The notes below the pieces were generated by a model. That model had not been told where the DNA came from. It worked only from the letters and a program-made list of their open reading frames with translations, and did not search any database. Positions 36,120-48,060 of a stretch of DNA of 64,000 nt are shown here, in pieces (position 1 is the stretch's first letter; each line of letters begins with the position of its first letter). This DNA is from Drechslerella dactyloides (lineage: Eukaryota; Ascomycota; Orbiliomycetes; Orbiliales; Orbiliaceae): contig JAGTWJ010000001.1 in NCBI GenBank assembly GCA_020064725.1, positions 3,162,001 through 3,226,000 of the forward strand. Reading direction: 5' to 3'. The translations under genes were made by a program, and so were the position numbers.

Positions 36120-37810
36120 CTAGAACAACGGGTAAGACTTCACACCACCCCTCGCTCGATACCACCTGCCGTGCGTCAACAGCAAATACATCCGGAAACA
36201 CAACAGCGCAAACCCCTCCCACGGACCGCCCTGTCCATCCCTCTCCAGCTCGACAGGATACTCAGCACCGAGACTCCACGCGGCTGCGATCCCGCTGATA
36301 ACGGCAACCTCATGCGCATTCACCAGCGTCCAGCTGCCGCAGAACCGCGTGTGTTTCGACGACTGGTTGTTCAGCAGCCACAGCCAGGGGACGACGAAGA
36401 CGTAGTGGCGCCAGGTGTGGCAGAGCTGGTGCCACCAGTCGACGCGGATCTGTTTCGAGCGGCTGATTTCGTCCCGCTTGGGCCAGAGCCGCCAGTCGCG
36501 GGCGACGTTGAGGAAGATTGTTTGGAAGACTTGCTGGTAGCGGAGGCCCGTTAGCGGGACTTGGAGGGCGGGGTTTGCGGCGTTCAGACGCTTGGGGAAC
36601 TGGTATTGGTAGGCGGAGCAGTTGAAGGCGTATACTGGTATCCACGTCAGTTTTGCGGCGAGATGTGGTAGTTTTGGGGTGGTATGAAGGGGGGTATGGG
36701 GTAACTTATCATTTCAATCTTGTCGGGCTCCTCGTCGTATGATCTGATGTAGTACATTGGCGCGAACTCCTGCCCTTGCGCGATACGGGCTGAGTCGTCG
36801 CGGTTCGGGTTGAGCGCGACTTGATCCTCGCTGAAGCGGTTGGTGTAGTATTTCTCCATGTAGCCGGCGTCCCAGTGCGTGACGGTGCAGTCGTCGCTCC
36901 AGGTCGTGCCCCCGAGGACCTTTCGTTCCCACCACGTAGCCTGCTCGCCGAGCAGCTGCTTCGCCTTGTCGGCGGCGCAGGCGAAGACAATCTCGTCGTA
37001 GGCCTCTATCGATCTTTCGAATCTGTTTTCGAACGTCCGTTCGCGCAGGCAGACTTTGACGCCGGCGTGGCTTCGTTCCATTATCGTCAGCAGCTTTGTG
37101 TTCAGCCGGACGTCGACGCCGCGGGCGAGCAGGGACTTTTTCCAGGTATCGTAGAATTCGGACAGGTTTGGGAAGACCACCATTGCGGGGTTATTCCCGA
37201 CCAGCACGCCGGATTTCTTCCCGTCCGCGTCGGAATCGTACCACATGCCTGCGGTGGGACTGTTGAACAGCTTTTGCAGAATCACGCTGTTGACCTGCGG
37301 CGTCGCGTTCCCCGTGCCCAGGAACAGCGCGAGCGTCGGCAGCACCATGTAGTTTGCAAAGTCCTTCGAGAAGCGGAACGCCTTCATCAACAGCCATATC
37401 GGCACGAAGACGAACAAGCCAGGAAGCCAGCCGACGAGCTTCAGCACCCGGCGGAACTTCTTAATCTCGCCCGCGTGCTTCTCGTGGAACTTTGTCGGGA
37501 AAACGTTGGTCCAGAAGGTGTCGCCCTTGCCGAAGGCGACTTGCAGGTTGACCGGTTTGGCATCGTAGCCTTGCTGGCGGAACATGGCGAACGTGTGTCG
37601 GAAGATGTCCGAGCCGCCCTGCACGCCTTGGTTGAGCCAGGAGGCGCCGTGGCGGGTCTCGTCGATGGGGATGGAGAAGGCCTGGCCGCCGCAGTAGGGT
37701 TCCGGGTCGACGACGGTGACTTCGAAGTCCGACGGGTGGTTGGAGAGATGGTGCGCGCAGGACATGCCGGCGGCTCCGGCGCCGACGACGAGGACTCTCT
37801 TGCGGGGCAT
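36120..37810 (-). CDS. FAD-dependent amine-oxidase-like oxidoreductase
   Basis: Exons 37810-36706 and 36634-36120 are joined over an intron with an unusual GTTACC donor, giving 539 residues. The N-terminus carries the dinucleotide-binding motif VLVVGAGAAGMSCAHHL (Gly10, Gly12, Gly15), with EVTVVDPEPYCGGQAFS ending the second strand at the FAD ribose. Further family features are RHGASWLNQGVQ, the interior YDEIVFACAADKAKQLL, and near the C-terminus CGSWTLVNAHEVAVISGIAAA, the closing FAD-pyrophosphate motif of amine-oxidase-type flavoproteins. A hydrophobic stretch (VGWLPGLFVFVPIWLLMKAF) may associate with membranes. The middle is Trp/Tyr-rich. The substrate is unknown; relatives include amine oxidases and desaturase-like or isomerase-like flavoenzymes. 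The 333-codon antisense frame is a shadow. Confidence 0.9.
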
Positions 37811-38635
37811 CCTCGGGTTTGACTGTTCGTGATATCGTGATCTTTCGTGATCTTATGTGCAAGATGGAGGGAAAGGGTACATGGACTTCTGGTCGACTCA
37901 GTACAAGTAATAATATCTCGAGCGGCCAGCTGCGTCTGATGATGTTATCGTCACGGACGCAGCTCTGATGGCATGTAGTAGTGGCGCACCCCAAGTTAAC
38001 CTATCGTACTCTCCTCGGATCCAACCAGTAGCGGATAGCATTTCTAAATATCTAATAGCATGCTTCGATCTTTCGTAGATCCGCCTATTGTCCGTGTCCG
38101 GAAACGTGCGCGGTCGACCGCAATTACGTATAAACTCCATGTGGATTGAGAAATGCGCGCAAACAAAGTTACAGCCAATCTGATCATAGCCCCCCTTTTG
38201 ATAGTTTCGCTGCACAGCTGTCAATGAGGATCACGATCGATAGCGTGCGTTTGCGATTTTGCGGTGCCACGATCGCGGGAACAGATCGTGGGATCTTTCG
38301 ATCGATTCGCTGCAGAGGATCGTGTTTCGCGTTGCACAAACCATTCCAAGTGACGTCGTGCCGCATCGTTAGCGTTGCTCAACCAGAACCGTCACAGCTG
38401 CGCAGCAAGAGCTACATTACAATACCTCCACTGCAAGGGATGTAACTGAACAGAGGCGCGCTGCTTGATACCAGTATCATTAGATGAGTGATAATGAATT
38501 TCATTGCTTTTGTTGGAATAAATCTGCATACTCGATATTTATACGACGCGCGAATCGAAGTCCGCTCCGACTAAACTATCCATGCAGTAGTGACAGGCGC
38601 TGAACAAATATCTTCGTCTAAAACATACGCTAAAC
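37811..38635. other. intergenic region upstream of the flavoprotein gene
   Basis: Contains the promoter of the minus-strand oxidoreductase and the 3' region of the DUF3292 gene. Short chance frames only. Confidence 0.55.
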
Positions 38636-41008
38636 TCACCAAGACTCCCACTTTTGCGCTCCCAGGCTGATCAACCGATTGAACAACTCTTCCCTCAATG
38701 TAATCGCTGTGCACGTATACTTATTCCCCCGCCGATCGATAATCTCGAGCCCGTCCGTCACCGACTTCTCCAACGCCCATCCGACAATCAGCTTTCCCTT
38801 CCACCCCAATCCACCCAGTTTACGCACTTCCTTGATCTCGTTGATCGCGACGCTCCAGACCGGCTTCAAGTTCGGACCTTCCAAAGCCTCACTGTTCTGC
38901 AAGTTACTAGAATCCTCCGATGATACGATAGTCTTCACAGTGTCCTTCTTGGATTCGAAGGCGAAGGACACACATGGTGTCACAGCGGTAGTCGTGATGA
39001 AAATAGACCCTTTCTTGCCGTGCATGCGCGCCGGGAAATCCACCGGCCCCTGCGGCGGGATATCCTTCTCGTCTGGCAGGATACCGATCCGCTGTTTGGC
39101 ATGCTCGCTGCCCACTTGCGCTTTGATTCTATCGGTGCCGAGTGCCGTTGCCACGCCGGTTTTCGTCGTATGCTTGAAGAATGAAAGGACTTTGGAGCCG
39201 GTCTTTTTCCTTGGCGGTTTCGCGGGGTCGTTGACGTGTGGTGGTGTGGATGGCCTGATGGCTTGCTCGAGTTCCTCTGGCGATGCGTCGAGGCCTTCGG
39301 AGAGCTCGGCGTGGTCGTACTCGGAGTTTGGTGTGACTGCGCCGGACGAAGGTGGGGACGAGGAGCGTGGCGGAGGCGGGATGGGCGCTTTGTTAGCCTC
39401 GCCAATGCGCAGGAGTGTGATAGCGAGCTGAGCGTTAGTTGGAATACCCTTAAGAATTGTGCTATGATACAGTTAGCTTGGCTGTCACATTTACGAGTTA
39501 TACGTGGGTAGCACGTACTTTCGAAGCTCAAGCAGCTTCTGCCAGTGTGGGAACTTAGTGTTCAAGAGCTCTACACCGCGGTCGATCAAAGGCTGGCCAA
39601 AGAATCCGAAGCCGAATCCGAGGCCAATAGCTTTAAGAACCATATAAGAGGTAACAAACAATGATCCGAGGAGTAAAGGAACCAGTAGACCTGCCAATCG
39701 GGTCCGCGGCGCCCGCTGTGGAAATGGCGGCGTCGGCGATAGTGCGCTATTGTCCAGCATTCAAGGTTAGCCTCGTATCTCCCCATAGCGTCTGAAGGAT
39801 TATATGATCTTACTTTCCGAATCTCTCCCAAGTGTCTGCTACGTTCTCAACGCCGTGCATCAGAGGTCGCATCTTCGCCCACATGGCATCCTGCATCGGT
39901 TCCTTGGCTTTGTCGTGTTTCCGGCCTGTTCCACCCGCAGCTTTATCTTTGGCATCCGTCGCTTTCATCGCGACACTGGAAGGATCAGGGACTTTGGTGT
40001 CGAGAGTACCTTCCTCGTCCTGCTTTGGATTCTCGGGATGCTGTCCCGTAGCGCTGCTGATCCCAATAGCCGCGATTCCCGCGACAAAGTTGCTAGCTTC
40101 CTTCTCGACGGCTTCTCCCTCGTGTTTTTCGGGGGCGCCCGTCAGGGAACCGCGGGAAGCCAATACGCCGGCTGGTGGCTGCTGTAGTTGGCCGGTGGCT
40201 GTATCGACTAGGGCTAGTGGAGTCGGGGGGAACAAGTATCGTCGGGATTTCGGGAAGGCTATCAACGCCATGATGAAGGCTATCATGACCGGCACGACGA
40301 AATCCAGCAGCCACGCGATAAAGTAGACTGCGCAGAAGGCACCGGTGCGTTTCTGCTCGTTCCATGACCTGAGTCGCGCAATGTGCTTGAATGCTGCGAT
40401 CATACCGACAATCTGGGAGGTTTGTTGTTAGCGAGACAGGCTGGTTTTGCCTGTTCTGTGGATTGAATACTCACGACTGTCATGTAGAATCTCTCCATCG
40501 TCGATCGGAACTTCTCTGGAGAAAATTCATCTTCGTCCGCGATGTTCAGATCCAGACCCCCTGGCGGGGCATGCGGCATTGCTTTTACATGATAGGTATG
40601 CTGGTTCCACACCGTTAGTCCTATGCCCTGACTATAAATAGCAGCAAATTGTATAGCATACCTTATTAAACCGCCGGATCAAGGTCCAAAGCTCCTACAT
40701 CCCCACAAACGATTCATCAGCGCCGTAAAACTGCCATCTTTGACAGCTAAACATACATCATTCGTCAATCCGCCCACCAAAGGTCTTGGGATAGCATGCG
40801 TCGGATCATTCCACCCGAGATCCTTGACCTCGGTTTCATCGTGAGGTATCTGCGCAGCGCCTTTCACATCCTGATCAGCAGCTGCCAGGGCATGGCTGTC
40901 GCTTGGAGCATTGGCGGAGCCGTGTCTCTGCGCAGGAGTAGTGGCTGGGAGAGGGATGATACTGGAAGCGTGTGTCGAGATTGGATCCTGGTCTTCCACA
41001 GAAGACAT
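38636..41008 (-). CDS. DUF3292-type membrane protein
   Basis: Six exons on the minus strand (41008-40757, 40694-40662, 40600-40475, 40412-39814, 39746-39519, 39461-38636) give 687 residues. The N-terminal part has RPLVGGLTND joined through a 33-base exon (ELWTLIRRFNK) to HTYHVKAMPHAPPGGLDLNI, the signature I associate with DUF3292 proteins of ascomycetes. TM segments follow: GAFCAVYFIAWLLDFVVPV plus MIAFIMALIAF, later LAGLLVPLLLGSLFVTSYMVL and the Gly/Phe stretch after it. The C-terminal 250 residues are soluble, with KGSIFITTTAVTPCVSFAF, PVWSVAINEIKEVRKLGGLG and LFNRLISLGAQKWESW, resembling a GRAM/PH-like beta-sandwich (inference). The cellular role is unknown. All five introns have clear donors and keep the frame. 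Confidence 0.88.
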
Positions 41009-42189
41009 CGTGATGGTAAGTGTTACGTATACGTATGAATAGAGAGAATGGATCGGGTATATTCAGTCAGACTGGCTGGCCAGAACGCTGGCCTGGTTGG
41101 ATTCTAAGGCCGCCTGAGATTAGCTGAAGATGTGTTGTTATGACGTTTCTGCAACACTGGCCGACGCTGATTACGTGATATCACCGGAAACCGCGAATGA
41201 GGAAATTAAAAGTTGGGATGAAGTAGAGGCGATGTTGGCGAAATTAATCGAACTGGGTAGGTGAGGGGCCCGGCGAGACCGTTGTCGAGGCTTATATAGA
41301 GCATTCTGTGGTTTTTCCTGCTCTTGGTCAAGCTTTTAGCTTGGTGGTGTTCGTGTATCAGTATGATTTCGCTATGACGTCAGCCATGATGCGGCGGCTG
41401 AGCCACCTCAAGATCTCGATCGCTGGTCGCAAATCTAATGTAGATTCATTCCTGTTGGTTAAGCACTCGCTAATTTTCCCTGTATGAGGTTCAAGCGCTT
41501 TGACTCTAGATCTTATTAATACACAGGCTAACGAAGTCTTTTCATTTCTGGATTCGAGCGTCTGACTCCTAAGATTCTATCGATCTACCTTATAGCTTAG
41601 TATATGAATACACTAAGGCAAGGAATTTTTTGGGTTGCGAGGCAACTACAAAGTGATAGATAAAGACCGCATTTGTAATCTATATGAATATATTTGTAAG
41701 TGCACATTTAATACTACCAACAGATCTTGATATATCGATATATATAGTCTGCTGATATATATATGCACATAAATGAGCGTTCCAGAGATTGTTTCCCTGG
41801 ACTAGGTTTATAAACCTGGGGCTCTCTCGCGACAGTAGTTAAGGACTAATTTGGCTATACATGTCGCGTATATTGGGATTCCAGTGCGTTAGATGATGGT
41901 TTTAGATTGATAGTTAAGGCTAGGGAGTACAGCGGCCTTCTCAAAATCTTAGTCAACCCCCGTATATTCCTTGGACATACATACATGTGAATTACTCATA
42001 CTATATACAACTGAGAACCATTGTCATGTTCACGTTCGAAAGAATGGACTACCTGGATATTCGCATGGTGCCTATATAGCTTCAAATATATGATACATTG
42101 CGGTGCGACCATGATCGTAGTCTCGATGCACGATGATAGCGCAAGGAAGAGGTCCGCGAAGGAGATTTAGGCAAATCTTGAATCTTCAT
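41009..42189. other. intergenic region
   Basis: Promoter of the DUF3292 gene (41.0-41.35 kb) and then strongly AT-rich DNA with many TATATA runs (41.55-42.1 kb). No open frame of note on either strand. Confidence 0.6.
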
Positions 42190-43086
42190 TTAATCTTCGC
42201 CATTCACCTCTCCTTGGTCTCCTGCCGAAGCTGGCCGCTCGATCATTTCCAAAACCCATTCCCGCGCCTGGACCGCAAACAGTGAAATGGTTGCATAGTG
42301 TCCACCCAAGTTGCCGCCACCGTGCACTGCGCACAACGCATCTTTCGAGTTGCAGTACGACGTAATCTTATGCTTGTACTTGTTTAGGATGGCGAGCTGC
42401 TCCGGGGTACGCGGGAAGACACCGTCGCCATCTTTCGAGGTCGCTGTGCCGTGCTGATATTCTTCGCCAGCCATATGGCGAGGGTCACCCATGAGAAGAA
42501 CAGCAGTGACTATATTTCAATTACTCGGTTAGAATGCATTCAGATGGGAAGGTGGGAAGTTCGTTGCGATAGGTGCATACTTCGGTCAATGATTGCTGAA
42601 TCGAGACCTTGGATCAAATCTCCCATCTGGCCGCCTCCACCACCGGAGATTGCGTCGCCAATGACTTGGGCACCCTGCGAATACCCCATCAGGACAATCT
42701 TCTGGTGCGGGCATTGTGCAACCTGCTTCATCAGGATCTTCTTCAACGCCTCGGCCCCAGTAGCGGCAGACTTGGGATAACCCTCCAGAAGAGCCGGATA
42801 TTCTACACAGCCATCAACATATTAGCTTGGGACACGCGTATGCCTCTAATACGATGTAACCAGGACAGAACTAACCTAGGGCAACACGCTCGACGGTCAT
42901 CGAGGACGCATGCTGCACGTACTCCGCGACCTTTCCGATCTGTCCTTCGCCTACAACTTCAAGCGTAGCTCGGCACGAAACGAGGTATACGTCCGCGCAG
43001 TACGCGTGGCACGGGTCAATTGGCGGTGGCGGTATCGCCTGCGATATCGCAAGGAGGGAGGAGAGGAAGAAGAGCGTCGGAAGCAT
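42190..43086 (-). CDS. secreted cutinase / acetylxylan esterase family (CE5) hydrolase
   Basis: Exons 43086-42876, 42802-42581 and 42509-42190 give 250 residues. I chose the Met at 43086 because it begins a clear signal peptide (MLPTLFFLSSLLAISQA); the open frame continues upstream without one. The mature start PPPPIDPCHAYC carries the early Cys pair. The nucleophile is Ser112 in VLMGYSQGAQVIGDAI, followed by ITAVLLMGDPRHM, catalytic Asp201 in CNSKDALCAVHGG, and His215 in LGGHYA. This order and spacing is the CE5 alpha/beta-hydrolase pattern. The family deacetylates xylan or hydrolyses cutin and other esters outside the cell; which of these applies cannot be told. A Gly run (GGGGGQ) after the nucleophile helix is a small oddity. 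Confidence 0.93.
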
Positions 43087-44923
43087 TTTGACCCGGTGAC
43101 CGTCGAATCCGCTGCGGGAAGATTGGAAATGCGAAACGAAGAGAAGAGCAAAGGGGGTCGAGGGACAGAAAGGGACGCGGCGGCGGTGGACAGAAAAGTT
43201 TGGGGTAGCTACTTTTATCGAGGTTAAGTACCACCGGCTTGGAGCCCTCTGCAATGATGCAAAGCGAATGCGGATGCGGGGAGAATTATCGCGGTAGGAT
43301 TATATTACGCTAGTCTTGCCGTCGCCAGAGAACTTGCTAATTCTACACAGATATGCACCGAAATGTTCCGCGAGGGCTTGCCAATCATGTGGGGGAACTG
43401 CTGGGATCCCCAACAGGATTCTCGCGGACGATGCCCGCATATGGATTGAGCACCTCTTGGTGGATCGTGGAGAAGCTGGATGACCAGGGCGACATGTGGG
43501 TAGATCTTCAGGGCCAGTCGCCTGGCGACTGGAAATGCGCAATGGGTAGAGACAATTGGCCGGCTAGCTTGGTCTCGTGCCAGGTACCGCACGAACTAAT
43601 GGACGTTCACCGACGTCGCGCAGCGCCTGTGCACTAGTTGCAGAATGCATGAAAAATCGCCGCAAATTAATCCGTGCGATATCCTGGTAGTTTCTCGCGA
43701 AAGTAGGCGATTTGGGCGGGTAACCGCCGTTGTGTTGGCAGGAGGAATTGCAACAAGGGAGTGTTGCGACGCTGAATTCGGAAATTTTCCGGAGGAACTG
43801 CTGTCGCCAAGATTGCGAATCCAGGTCGCCGGCCTGGGCGGCTGATGTTTCGTGGGCCGGGGATGTGGGGAGGCTTTGGATGCGGAAAGTGGTATCAAAG
43901 CCAAGATTTATGCCCGGATGACCTGCTGCCGGTCTTGACTAACGATCTTGAAGAATTGGTCAATCTAGCTTCCTCTTCTTGATCGATGGCTGGATGAATT
44001 CACATTTGTTTATCGCACGTTGATGTGATACCGCGTCGAAGGACAATTCAACCATTCTCAGACAATAAGCCTGGATGCCTGAATAGAACATATCGGTTGC
44101 GATAAGTCAAGGTTTGGTATGCTTTCCAGCCTGTGAGCCAATCTTAGAAGAACTCGCAAGTTCTGCACAATCATACTGGTAGCTGATGTATACCAGAACA
44201 ATAAGGTAGATCGGTACAGCTAGCTAGTAATCTAATGCAGCAGCATGCATGGAATATGTACAAAGAGGGTCGTACTTTTATTTCAACAGAGGCTTCTATG
44301 ATTATGCTCGAGTTTTGCCAGATCGCAAATTCGGACCGTGCTCAGATACCCGGCTCTTCCGATACACTCCATATAAGGAAGGCAAGAAGCGAGTCGCATA
44401 TATATCCACTAAGAACTATTAATCGTAAGATCGATTCGATTCATGTCTGAACAATCGATCATGCCTTGTAGTTAACTTGTTCTACATGACTACTGTACTC
44501 AAGCTGATCATCCAAGGTCGAACTAAGGAGTAGCTTTTAGCTATTAGGCCGGCCGCGATCACAGTTGTTGGAGGACACGGTATGTACAATGGCACCATAC
44601 GTCTAGTAAAATGTATCTGAAAGGTTGTCGGCAGTACTTTCACACACGGTGTCGCAAAATATGTTTGTAGACAAGCCAAGCAAGCTCTCCGCCGGTTAAA
44701 GTACCACTGCAGTCTGGCTCGAGCTCGCGCGACAAAGCCAAGGTCGACATTTGCCGTCAATTTCAAGTAAAGGATGTATATGATACGGTTACAAAAAATG
44801 GTCTCCTCTAAAATGTTAACCCTACCGGGAAAATAGGGTAGTTGGGCTAGCCCTGGCCCTAGAGACCAGATTTATTGGCTCAATTGCGCACACCAAGGGA
44901 GGTACGACGAAGTTGTGAGAGGG

Positions 44924-44931
44924 TATAAAAG
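44924..44931 (+). promoter_or_regulatory. isolated strong TATA box without an assigned gene
   Basis: TATAAAAG in the context GAGGGTATAAAAGAGCGC is as good as any TATA box in the window. It lies 790 bases upstream of the GPI-type gene start, and no coding frame begins within 300 bases downstream. Confidence 0.3.
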
Positions 44932-45611
44932 AGCGCTATACGCGCTGTTATGCCAATAGGGTTAGTCCGGAGCCCTGGGCACAGAAGCACTACTTTGCGC
45001 ATAGTATCATGACGTCTTGGACGCAGCTTCTATATATTGCTTGCTGAACATCTAATGTAAAGATAACCGTCCGTGTATGTCTAAGTTTACATAGGCACAA
45101 GTTAACTAAGCTTGTATATATCTGCGTCCCAAGGCCCGACGCTGGCTGCAAGTCTGGCCTCAAAACAACCCAATCACCTGGTCCGTCTGAGTGTGGCATC
45201 ATGCTCGGCACATATCATCTATGCCCGCGTTTATGAACGGAATCAAAATGCCTGAGCTTCGAGCTGAGCAACAATGCTGCTTCATCGTAGCTCAAGTTTA
45301 TGGGGGCCGGATTACCTCAACGATATCGATAGTCTGCATGGGTCCAGCCATCATTTGGGAAAGTGTCCCAATCCGGAAAACGCGGCACGCCGCGGAACAA
45401 TTACCACGCAACAACAACACATTTAGGTGGTGACGCATATCCACGCAATTTTCAAACGACTTCGTGGCTTCCATATGGCCCATAGACGAGAGTGATATAT
45501 ACTGTTCTCTCAAGCCACCTAATGAAAATTATCGGCCCCGTAAGGTATAAAGTGGCATCCAGCCTTGCAGCCCACTTTTTGAAACTTTTGGAACCCCCCA
45601 CCTTTTTCGCG

Positions 45612-45617
45612 TATAAC
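45612..45617 (+). promoter_or_regulatory. possible TATA-like element of the GPI-type protein gene
   Basis: TATAAC about 105 bases before the chosen start at 45719, followed by a pyrimidine-rich and CAACTAACC-containing stretch. Weak evidence. Confidence 0.3.
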
Positions 45618-45718
45618 TAGGCGAGCACCCACATTTTTGGCTGTTCATCACCCCACAGCCATTTTCACTCAACTAACCGTTTAATAAGCATCTGCGGTCA
45701 CAAGCCATATCATTAGAT

Positions 45719-48060
45719 ATGTCTTGTAGCCTCATTCTACCGTGGCTCGACGGGACACCCGCGGGCTCACAGTTCTTTTACCCGCAGGATGGCGGGTGCC
45801 TGGGTGTCCCAGGCTACGTGAATGGCTCCGGTAAGCCGACCGTGACGACTACACCCATACCAGTCACGATAGAGAGCCGACTTCCGACCCTGTGACTATT
45901 TGCGTAAGTACTAGACACGCTGGAACTCTCTGCTAACTTGATATCGTAGACTGTGCGAGCTGGCCGGAAGCCGGCCAGACCGCCACTGCGGATGCAACAT
46001 TCATCTTCAGTCCGACGGCCGGCGTCGCGGTCACATCCGCTTGCGGCGCCCCCCTATATACAACGGAGTTCGCGGCGAACCCGGTAGAGACTACGATGGG
46101 CTGTTCCATAAGCAACAATATCTTCGAGAGCACTGGGGGTGTTGGATTCTACATCTACCCGACCAACGCGGCTGGTGATCTGACGACACAGTCATGGACA
46201 ATCGGAGAGTACCCTGGTGAAGCAACGGCAACCGAGACTGATGGAACGCTAAGTATGGATCTTTTGTCTGATATTATCTTTGATTCAGGCCAGAAATGCT
46301 GACCCAGTTGTACCTATATAGTCGCTACCAACATCATGGCTGCCGGGTTCACCACTGTTCCGACCATCATTAGCACTGTCATTGATAGCACGAGTACTTA
46401 CATTACCACCTTTGTTACGACATACTCTACCTTGGTCCTTACTGCGACTGTCACTTCCGGCGCGACCACCGTTACGTCACCGCCGTTGATGATGGTGGAG
46501 CGACAGGCCTGTGCCCTTGAGGGTCCCGCAGGTTTCTATGCATCGGATGATGATGCTGCCACCGTTCTGGCCGTCACCACGATCTGGGCTGCTACTTCGA
46601 CACTCGAATCTACTTTCACTCCGACTGCCTATTCGACTGGTAGCTCGACATACACTAGCCTCATAATTGAGTAAGTGTTTGATATAAGGCTTTATTTCCC
46701 CTGTTCATTGAGAGCATATCAGCACTAACATTTGATGATAGAACCTCGACCTTCATCAATTCCGTTGTCGGTGCCTCTGTGGAAACCGAGTATGTCCAGT
46801 CGACTGTCACTGTTCCGGGGTAAGTATCTTGACCAATCGTCCTACAACGTTGAACGATACTGACACTTTAATAGAGAACAAACCACGACTACCCCCATCC
46901 CCACCGGCACTGTTGGTCCCTTCGTTATCAACGTTGCCGCGATTGTCACTATCACGACTGCCCTGGAGCGAGATGTCCAGCCGACTGCTGGTGCTGCTCT
47001 GAAGGAGCGTCAGGACTTCGAGGGATGGGTTGGTCTGGCTGACGCTGACGGAACCATCGGAGCTGTTGATAGCATTGATGATGCCCTTCAGTTCTATGTT
47101 ATTGATGGAGAGCTCGTCACCAGCGTCAACGGCGAGGATTGGTACACATACACCGAGCTTTCGGTTGTCACGGACCCTGGTTATGAGACCTGGGTGCTCC
47201 AGAATACCGCCCCTGGAGCCGGTGACATCTCGACCGAGTTCTCGGGTGTCGACCTACAGGTTCTTGACTGGAGCAACGCTGACTTCCCGTCCATTACCGC
47301 GACCCTCTGTTTGGGAGAGGCAGCGGCCTCCAACCCTGACGTCCCGCTGCTCAACTGGTGGTACGACGTCAGCCAGGCCCCGCCTGAGGGCAACTGTATC
47401 GCTCTGTCGGTCAGTGTTACGGAAGTTGCACCAGGTCCGGGCTCGACCACTGTCACCAGCCTGACCACCGTCACCAGCATCTCCACGATCACTGGTGACC
47501 CGATTACCACGTATGTCTGCGACAACGTGTGCCCGAACGCCTGCACTACGGAGATGGCCATGGACCTGATCACGACCACTGTCTGCTCCACTGCACCGAA
47601 CGGCCTGAGCACCTGCCAGGCTTGTATCTCGTCCACCCCGGCTCCGGTCATCGAAACCGCCTTGGAGATTGTCACCTCGACCATTCCCTGCCCCAACCCG
47701 CCTTGCGCGCCCACTGTTTTACCTCCACCGCCTCCGTATAACCCGCCGTGCAACGGCGATACTGTCACTGTTTATGGAGGTGACGGCGGTTATGCCGCTG
47801 TCCCCCCTGCGGTTGGGCCCCCCGCCCCTGCGGGCGACGCTGGTGCCGCGCCTCCGGCTGATGCCGGTGCTGGCGCTGGTGCCGCTGCCCCGCCTGCGGC
47901 CGATGCTGGCAGCACGTCCAGCTCTACCACGAAGACGTCGACCACCCGGACGACTACCCCTACAGCTTCTCCTTCGATGGGCGATGCTGGCAAGCTTGAC
48001 CTCGAGTCCGCCAGCTTCCTGGCTCTTCTGCTCATCGGTGCTTATGCGTTCCTCGCATAG
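45719..48060 (+). CDS. Thr/Ser-rich GPI-type cell-wall protein (675 aa)
   Basis: Five exons (45719-45830, 45950-46252, 46322-46670, 46742-46819, 46875-48060) keep one frame. The N-terminal domain has paired Cys and Gly/Phe (GSQFFYPQDGGCLGVPGYVNG, CASWPEAGQTATADATF, TTMGCSISNNIFESTGG). Long Thr/Val/Ser stretches follow (STYITTFVTTYSTLVLTATV). A folded segment DFEGWVGLADADGTIGAVD..YETWVLQNTAPGAG comes after a Lys-Glu-Arg site. Next are a Cys-rich piece (CDNVCPNACTTEMAMD) and a Pro/Ala/Gly-rich stalk. The C-terminus (GKLDLESASFLALLLIGAYAFLA) is a typical GPI-attachment signal. A wall or adhesin-like role is inferred from composition. No convincing signal peptide follows the chosen Met, so an upstream first exon may be missing from this model. 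Confidence 0.8.

Larger units (their letters stand above)
43087..45718. other. 2.6-kb divergent intergenic region
   Basis: Between the CE5 esterase and the GPI-type protein. Open frames at 43353-43637 and 45191-45433 show no domain or signal peptide. An isolated strong TATAAAAG is at 44924-44931. No gene is supported. Confidence 0.5.

Noticed and set aside
36821..37822. 333-codon plus-strand open frame
   Set aside because: Antisense to the FAD oxidoreductase, which has clear cofactor motifs; this frame has none.
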